Assembly: GCA_026413225.1 (NCBI GenBank)
Contig: CM048572.1
Span: 9,300,001 to 9,364,000 of the forward strand
Direction of reading: 5' to 3'
Length of the DNA stretch: 64,000 nucleotides
DNA from: Otis tarda
Taxonomy: Eukaryota > Chordata > Aves > Otidiformes > Otididae
A program made the position numbers and the translations under genes. Position 1 is the first letter of the stretch, and the number at the start of each line of letters is the position of its first letter. Of this stretch, positions 58,540-64,000 are shown one piece after another. The notes beneath the pieces were generated by a model, which was not told the DNA's origin, did no database searches, and was given only the letters and a program-made list of their open reading frames with translations.

Positions 58540-58870
58540 CTATCTGACATCTTTTGGCTGAACAAGTCCCTTTTGTGGGGAGGATTGTACAGCAAATATT
58601 TCTGAGAAGCATAATGTTTGTTGGATATTGCTCTGTTAGGGCAGCTTGTGTTTTCACTCTATTCTGCTTTTGTATGCGAGGGTGTGGAATTTGTTAATCT
58701 AAATAAAACTCAAAATAGACAGCATGGTTTAAAGAGCTGCTGACGCCTGGTGGGAAATTTTGAAAGAGTTCTCTGTTGAAAAGCAATCCTCTGCGTGAGT
58801 CTATCTCCAAGCTTTGCTCCATTCTATCTGCAGAGCAAGAGGCTCCCAAGAAATGGATTTAGCTGTTTAA
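58540..58870. promoter_or_regulatory. Candidate conserved non-coding element
   Basis: Unique sequence with balanced composition, a GTTAATCTAAAT homeodomain-like stretch near 58694 and no simple repeats over about 330 bases. It lies just after an A-rich run near 58472. The impression of constraint cannot be confirmed from one genome. Confidence 0.28.
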
Positions 58871-61619
58871 TGGGAACACAAACAACTTTCAAGAGCACTG
58901 GGACCCACTAACTTTTCTTTGCAAGTGCTGACATTATTCATCTTGCTACCTACCACTGCACAAACCTCTATTTCAGAGAAGGGTACAGAGATACAAGGAT
59001 GCAATATCCTTGCGTTCTTAATTGGGATTAGTTATTCCTCCAGCTGCAGATGGGAGTTGTTCTGCTCTCAGCATTTCTGGGCAAAACCCCACACCAAGTA
59101 CCTGCTCTGGACTCCTCTCCCTGACCACATCACTGCCTCACCTTCCAGCATAGCTGCACTGCATGATCCCGTGCCTTTTTGCGGGCCTTTTGGGTGCACA
59201 GCACTTTCACCCTTGCACCTCTTATGCCTTGAGAGGTTCAGTTTCCTTCTGCAGAAAGCAAACTGGATTTTTCCTTTGTGAATTGAATCCCCTATCTGGA
59301 TCTATGTCCAGTAAAAAGTTTTACTCCTCCATTACACTGAAGATCTCACTTGCAGTCTTATAGGAACAAACCTGAAAATAACAAGTTTCTCATTTTCTCT
59401 GTATTTCTTGTTATCACATGTATTTCCTCTTACTTCATCTTTGCCTTCAAGTGAGGATAAATAGAAGTCTTACACAATCTCTCCAGATTTCCATCTGTAT
59501 CAGAGAGATGCCTACAGAATTGTCTTATCTGTCCTCTGTCATAGGTAGCAAGTACCTGAGCTTTGTTAAGTTTGAAGTAATTCAGTTATGGATTTGCATT
59601 TTCTGATTTGAAGTTAGAAGTTTGGTCTTTGATCAAACATTCAAGCTAGCATCTACAAGTTATCAAAAACTACTAAAAAAATTAATGCATGCACTCTGTA
59701 TGACTGAAGTTACAATTCATTGCTAGCATTCATGAGGAAATTCATATCACAGCAGCTTGAGTTCTGCAGCAGAGATATTTTAAGTTTTAGAAAACATTTA
59801 GAGATGTTAGTGGGAGTTTAACTGAACTTTTCTAGTTAATCCATCAGTATAAACCTCATTTCTTCCTCATCGTGATTTCCTTTTGCCAAAAGAAAAACCC
59901 CCAAGCTTCAACAAAAATATTGCAATAGAAGGATCTAGAATAGTGTCCAAAATGGGTCCTACCTGATGGCTCTAAGGCATGCAGCATCCTGGTAAGGTCA
60001 GGGGAAAGTAAAACTAGAGCCGCCAGTATTGTTACAGGAAAGCCTACACTTTCGTGCATGACAGGATGTGTCCTTGTTTGAAGCTCAGAACACTACAGAA
60101 ACCACCACACAATCCATATACTCATTAAATGGTGAAAGAAATAAGGACAATTTTTGGTAGAATTTTCCCCTTTTTAAATCTGAATGCAGCAATCTGCACT
60201 TTCATTCTTAGATGAATTGTAGATGTCTCCCCATTACTCACACTCAGAGGAGGCAAGCCTACGAAGAATGATTTGGCAAGTACTAAAGATAAATCACAAT
60301 AGATCACTACAGTCATGAACCCATTGTGAATGGATTTTTTTTTTAAGTATGTCTGTTTCCAGTATGCAGAATTGAAGAGAAAAAAAAAAAAGAGGATGAA
60401 CCTGGAAAGAGGGCGTAAGGCGAGATACTCGCCGTTGTTGAGTCTTGCACTTTGTATAGGTAAGTGAATGGACAAATATCGGTTTTTGTTAAGCATCATC
60501 TCAGTACATCTGTGATGACTGAGGTATTCTGATTTTATTTATTCTTTAAAACAAGAAAAAGGAAAGGTTGAGGTAGATAATATCACTAAAATATAACTGG
60601 AATTGATTTAGACGGGCATTCAGAGGGAATAATCTACTCAGCACTAATGACTGTTTTCACATCAATCTAATTAATTTTTGCCTACTTCAACTTGTTGGCC
60701 TACCTCAGCAGAGGCATGAAATTTTGTAAGATACCTTGTTCTGAAAGCCATTGCCTTTTGAACCCACCCCCATTTTCTCATCCTTTGCAGAAAAGCTGTT
60801 TGGATAACCTGTATTAAAAGCATGAAAACTTTCATTGCTGCCTGTGATTCCAAACTGTCTGAATCAAGGCTTTGGGGCTAATTCTGATGTTGTTTGTTCC
60901 TTTCTTCTTTATATTCTTGCAATTCAACTGTGTCTAGTGGATTGTTAGACTCAAACCAGTGTGAGGGTAGACTCAGGGTCCACAAATCTCTATTTTATGA
61001 GCAGGTCTATGAGACAATCAAACTCTGTCACTATGAAAGCTTGTCCTGCCACTCAGCAGATCTCAGTTCCTTTCAGCTCTTCAGTCACAGACCTCATCCC
61101 CATCATAAAAACAGACTGAGGAGAGCTCTGTGAAGCTGATTGCAAGAGCTGCCACTGTGAGAGCTTCCTTCAGCAGAAAGGATTAGAGTGTCCTGAAAAT
61201 GTCAATCAGATATCAAAGATACATAAAGATTGAAAAATAAAATGTACAATTTATAAAAATAAGTCTTTGGGAGACATACTCAAAGTACCTTGAAAAATTT
61301 AAGAGAAATGTGTCACCAAAACAAATACATACTCTACTGTCCAACTTTAATTTCGCACTGATAAAACTCCAGGCCCCGCAACCAACACAATAAACAAAAC
61401 AGCTAAATCCTCACCAGTATCCAATTTCCATTTACCATGACTAAGTGTCTCCTACAGCTGATATGAGCTCATATACCTCCCACTAACCAGGTGCCCTACA
61501 TGTCAATGAAGAGACATGACTATCAGGACTGTCACAACCAGGAACATGCTGCTGCTGCTCTTGTAACAGGAGCTGCATCAGCCACCCAGCTAAGCCACCC
61601 TAGCAGCGCCTGCCTGTTG
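58871..61619. other. Non-coding sequence, no gene seen
   Basis: Frames of 120 codons (58919-59281) and 124 codons (60125-60499, minus) have no family resemblance. The second runs through a T9 and an A12 run, which would be unusual in a real exon. A short CpG-containing stem GGCGAG-ATA-CTCGCC lies at 60419-60433. Confidence 0.55.
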
Positions 61620-61870
61620 AGTTTTCTGTTGTTTGGGTTTTAATTCACTTTACTAAGATTGCTTTTCATTCACTTAGTGACAGGTAGTTATTTGTTTGCA
61701 GGGTTCCATTTGACATTTATTGTTAGTGTAAAACACTAATAATAATAATTAGTGCCTTTTTAGAGTTGTCTGAGGTTTTAGTGCTGGTGCATTGTTAATA
61801 TAAAACATCCCAATGCTTCGCTGTATATAGGATAGTATGATAGTATTTAAATATAACAAAGGGGCTCATT
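61620..61870. promoter_or_regulatory. Candidate conserved non-coding element
   Basis: AT-rich unique sequence with many TAAT/ATTA words. It has a small exact inverted repeat TTAGTGT-AAA-ACACTAA (61723-61739) followed by TAATAATAATTAG. It could be a homeodomain-rich element or simply AT-rich DNA. Confidence 0.22.
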
Positions 61871-64000
61871 ATACTGAGACCAGATTGCAGTATCTTTGAG
61901 CTTCCTGTTAGCAAGCCAAGATTTAACATCCTCTAAACTTGTCTGCAATGCTAATACTTTCTGGAAAGGGGAAAAAAGCCCAAAGCAAAAGCTAGACAGA
62001 CATACACCATTTTTACTCACTCAAAGAGCTAAAGTAAGTTTAATGAAAAGAGGATGTGAACAAGTGAGAATAAGTGAATCCTACAATTACTTTGAGAACC
62101 TCAAGATACTCCAAACATGTGCTTGTGCAGGCACATCTCCATGTATGGGAATGGATCATTCAAAACTACTTCACAGTTACCCCAGTTACTCCTGTCTCAG
62201 ATCTCAGATAATCATTTTCATAACACAACCAATGAGGCTATGGACAATACTTTCAGAGCATCCCATTAAGATATATTTGCAATACTATTGTGGATTCACG
62301 TTAAGCACATTGTAGTACACACAGATTCCTTGGCTGGTTGCTCCTTACCAAGCCACTTAACCACAGCAGTTCTCAGTTTGCTATGTTATATCAATACGTT
62401 GCAATGGCTATCTACTTCAGGGGACAGATTTTATTCTAGCAGGAGCAAATGGGTGAAAACTTCCCATACACAGATGACTATACGCAGCTTTTAGTATCAG
62501 GAATCTTTTAAAACTTCATAAAATAAGATACACTGTTCTGAATTACATGACATTCCAAGAGATGCTATACAGACAGTGAAAATAAAGCTAGACGTATGAG
62601 CCAGGCATTTGCCAATCACAACTAGCTTGTTCTCCGTTTTTTCTCCTATAGCTCACCCTCTAATCATAGTTGAAAGTTTGAGTCAGTTCTCATTTCTGCT
62701 GAGGAAACTCAGGAATAATCTCATCTTTGTAGTACTCTGTTTTCGAACAGATCTTATTCCAAGGAAGATTCAGAAGTCAGATCAGTGCCAGCTAACATTG
62801 CACAACTGAAGCCCAATTTACAACTAAGGAAAAGCTCACCCTTTATCTTCTAAAGGAGTCAGATCACAAGGGGAGAAGAGAAATAGGAAAGCCTGGAATA
62901 GAAGGTCAAAAGACTAGGTAGAGAAGGCACAGTTGAGATTTAAGTAGCTCAACCCATCAAAAAAAAAAGTATCCCACACAATTATTACTTTCAAAAACAA
63001 GCATGAAGGGCTGAGGCAAGTTGCAAGCTGTGCTCCAAGAACTCTTGCCATAATTACATGAGCAGAAAGATAGAGTAATGGGAAGAAAGAAATGCTCAGT
63101 TATTCCTTTATTTTCCTTTCTTTCGAGAGCTAACTCATTCTAACTCAAGGAAATGGCATTTATTATGACAAACTGAGTCTAGACAAGACATGTCAGATTC
63201 AGCTGCACTGTATAGCTTAAGGTATACACATTTACACTACATATTGTAAGAAGAGACATATGAAACAAGAATTTCAATATTGAGTACTGCTAGATCTTTC
63301 AGGCTTTCTGCCTGAAAACATGTTTGTGTGAAGCACTTGTCGCTGTACTGTCTTGACAGCCACAGGGTTAACTACTCCCCTTCCCCATCTGTCCTTTCTC
63401 GAGGCCATTGGGCAACACTAGCTTCCCAGATATCAAATTCATTCTTCATTTAAGGAGTTACACATCCAACTGACAAACTAAGCACTTACTGTATTTCATT
63501 TCAGTGCCTCAAATAATTGAACTCAATAAGCCTTTTTAAAAGAAATTCCACTTTGTGCCGACTATGACCTCTGAGCCAACAGCTTTTCTTTGGTTCTTGC
63601 TCTGCCCGCCACATTCAAGCAAGCAGTAGCTTGAGAAGGAAATGAGGGCTGGTTTTTTTTGGTTGGTGTTTTGCCTCTTTGGATGGAGCAGCAACTGCTG
63701 ATGTCATTTTGATATCACACATTTATTTTCCAACATATTTGGCAAGCAAACAAGAGACCCTAGAAGTATTAAAAAGTCCAACAATCTCCAAAACTTGAAG
63801 GATGCATGAGAATATAAAAGCACATTACCTGTCTTGCAAACTGGAGCAGGTGTTGGCATTGCTAGGAAGTCTTAGAGAAGATCACAACTGGTACCATTAA
63901 AATATATTCCAGAGGAAAAAAATTCTCAGTAAAAATAGCAGGTTAGGTTAACTTTTTTTTTAAAGACTCCATTTCAAATACCTTGCCTAAAACTTACGTT
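61871..64000. other. Non-coding sequence, no gene seen
   Basis: The longest frame of the window (139 codons, 61896-62315) lies here. It has no recognisable domain, ends in ordinary AT-rich sequence and overlaps the next frame at 62288. I see no repeat except T-rich runs (for example near 63652 and 63952). Confidence 0.55.

Noticed and set aside
60419-60433. CpG-containing stem GGCGAG-ATA-CTCGCC
   Set aside because: Arms of six bases are expected by chance in a window this long, and no other signal supports it.
60125-60499. 124-codon minus-strand frame
   Set aside because: It reads through T9 and A12 homopolymers as phenylalanine-rich sequence, which is typical of non-coding DNA.
61723-61739. 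Stem TTAGTGT-AAA-ACACTAA as a possible small-RNA hairpin
   Set aside because: The pairing does not extend beyond seven bases, far shorter than a microRNA precursor.
61896-62315. Longest open frame, 139 codons on the plus strand
   Set aside because: It has no recognisable domain or composition of a real protein and overlaps another frame. Its length is expected by chance in 64 kb.
1-64000. tRNA, rRNA, CRISPR array, bacterial operons or endogenous viral genes
   Set aside because: No cloverleaf core motifs, regularly spaced repeats, Shine-Dalgarno-led gene chains or viral protein motifs were recognised on either strand.

Overview
This window looks like non-coding nuclear DNA from a bird, or at least a sauropsid. 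It is AT-rich throughout. It has no CpG island, no bacterial-style gene packing and no open reading frame that reads as a protein family; the longest frame is 139 codons, which is unremarkable for 64 kb. The taxonomic call rests on the repeats. There is a clear 3' end of a CR1 retrotransposon (42751-43076), the dominant LINE of birds. There are also two much older CR1 reverse-transcriptase relics (7388-7850 on +, 47930-48370 on -) and many decayed copies of MIR/L3-like and small palindromic elements that I recognise from bird, turtle and crocodile genomes. No Alu, B1/B2 or L1 was seen, which argues against a placental mammal. All repeat identifications come from recall of consensus sequences, not from a search.

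Layout: 1-7387 is plain unique sequence. An old CR1 relic follows. Roughly 10.5-11.5 kb and 16.5-17.2 kb hold homeodomain/octamer-rich sequence that resembles vertebrate enhancers, with an odd CpG microcluster at 16 kb between them. From 18 to 27 kb there is unique DNA with several ancient repeat fragments. From 27 to 36 kb lie further enhancer-like blocks at 29.9, 31.4-32.3 and 35.4 kb, mixed with MIR-like pieces and a large palindromic repeat at 32.5 kb. From 36 to 52 kb the window is richest in fossil repeats. From 52 to 64 kb it is mostly featureless, with enhancer-like sequence near 58.6 and 61.7 kb.

The most attractive signals are short symmetrical motifs inside the unique blocks: a perfect 22-bp palindrome joining two CAGATG E-boxes to a central ATTTGCAAAT (35446), an inverted pair of TGATTAAT HOX/PBX-type sites (31635), and a TCACAC/GTGTGA T-box-like inverted repeat just after a TAATTAATCCC site (10863-10893). 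Taken together, the window could be a regulatory gene desert or a very large intron near a developmental gene. That is inference: the sequence does not identify the neighbouring gene, and conservation could not be tested here. I found no undescribed gene system.
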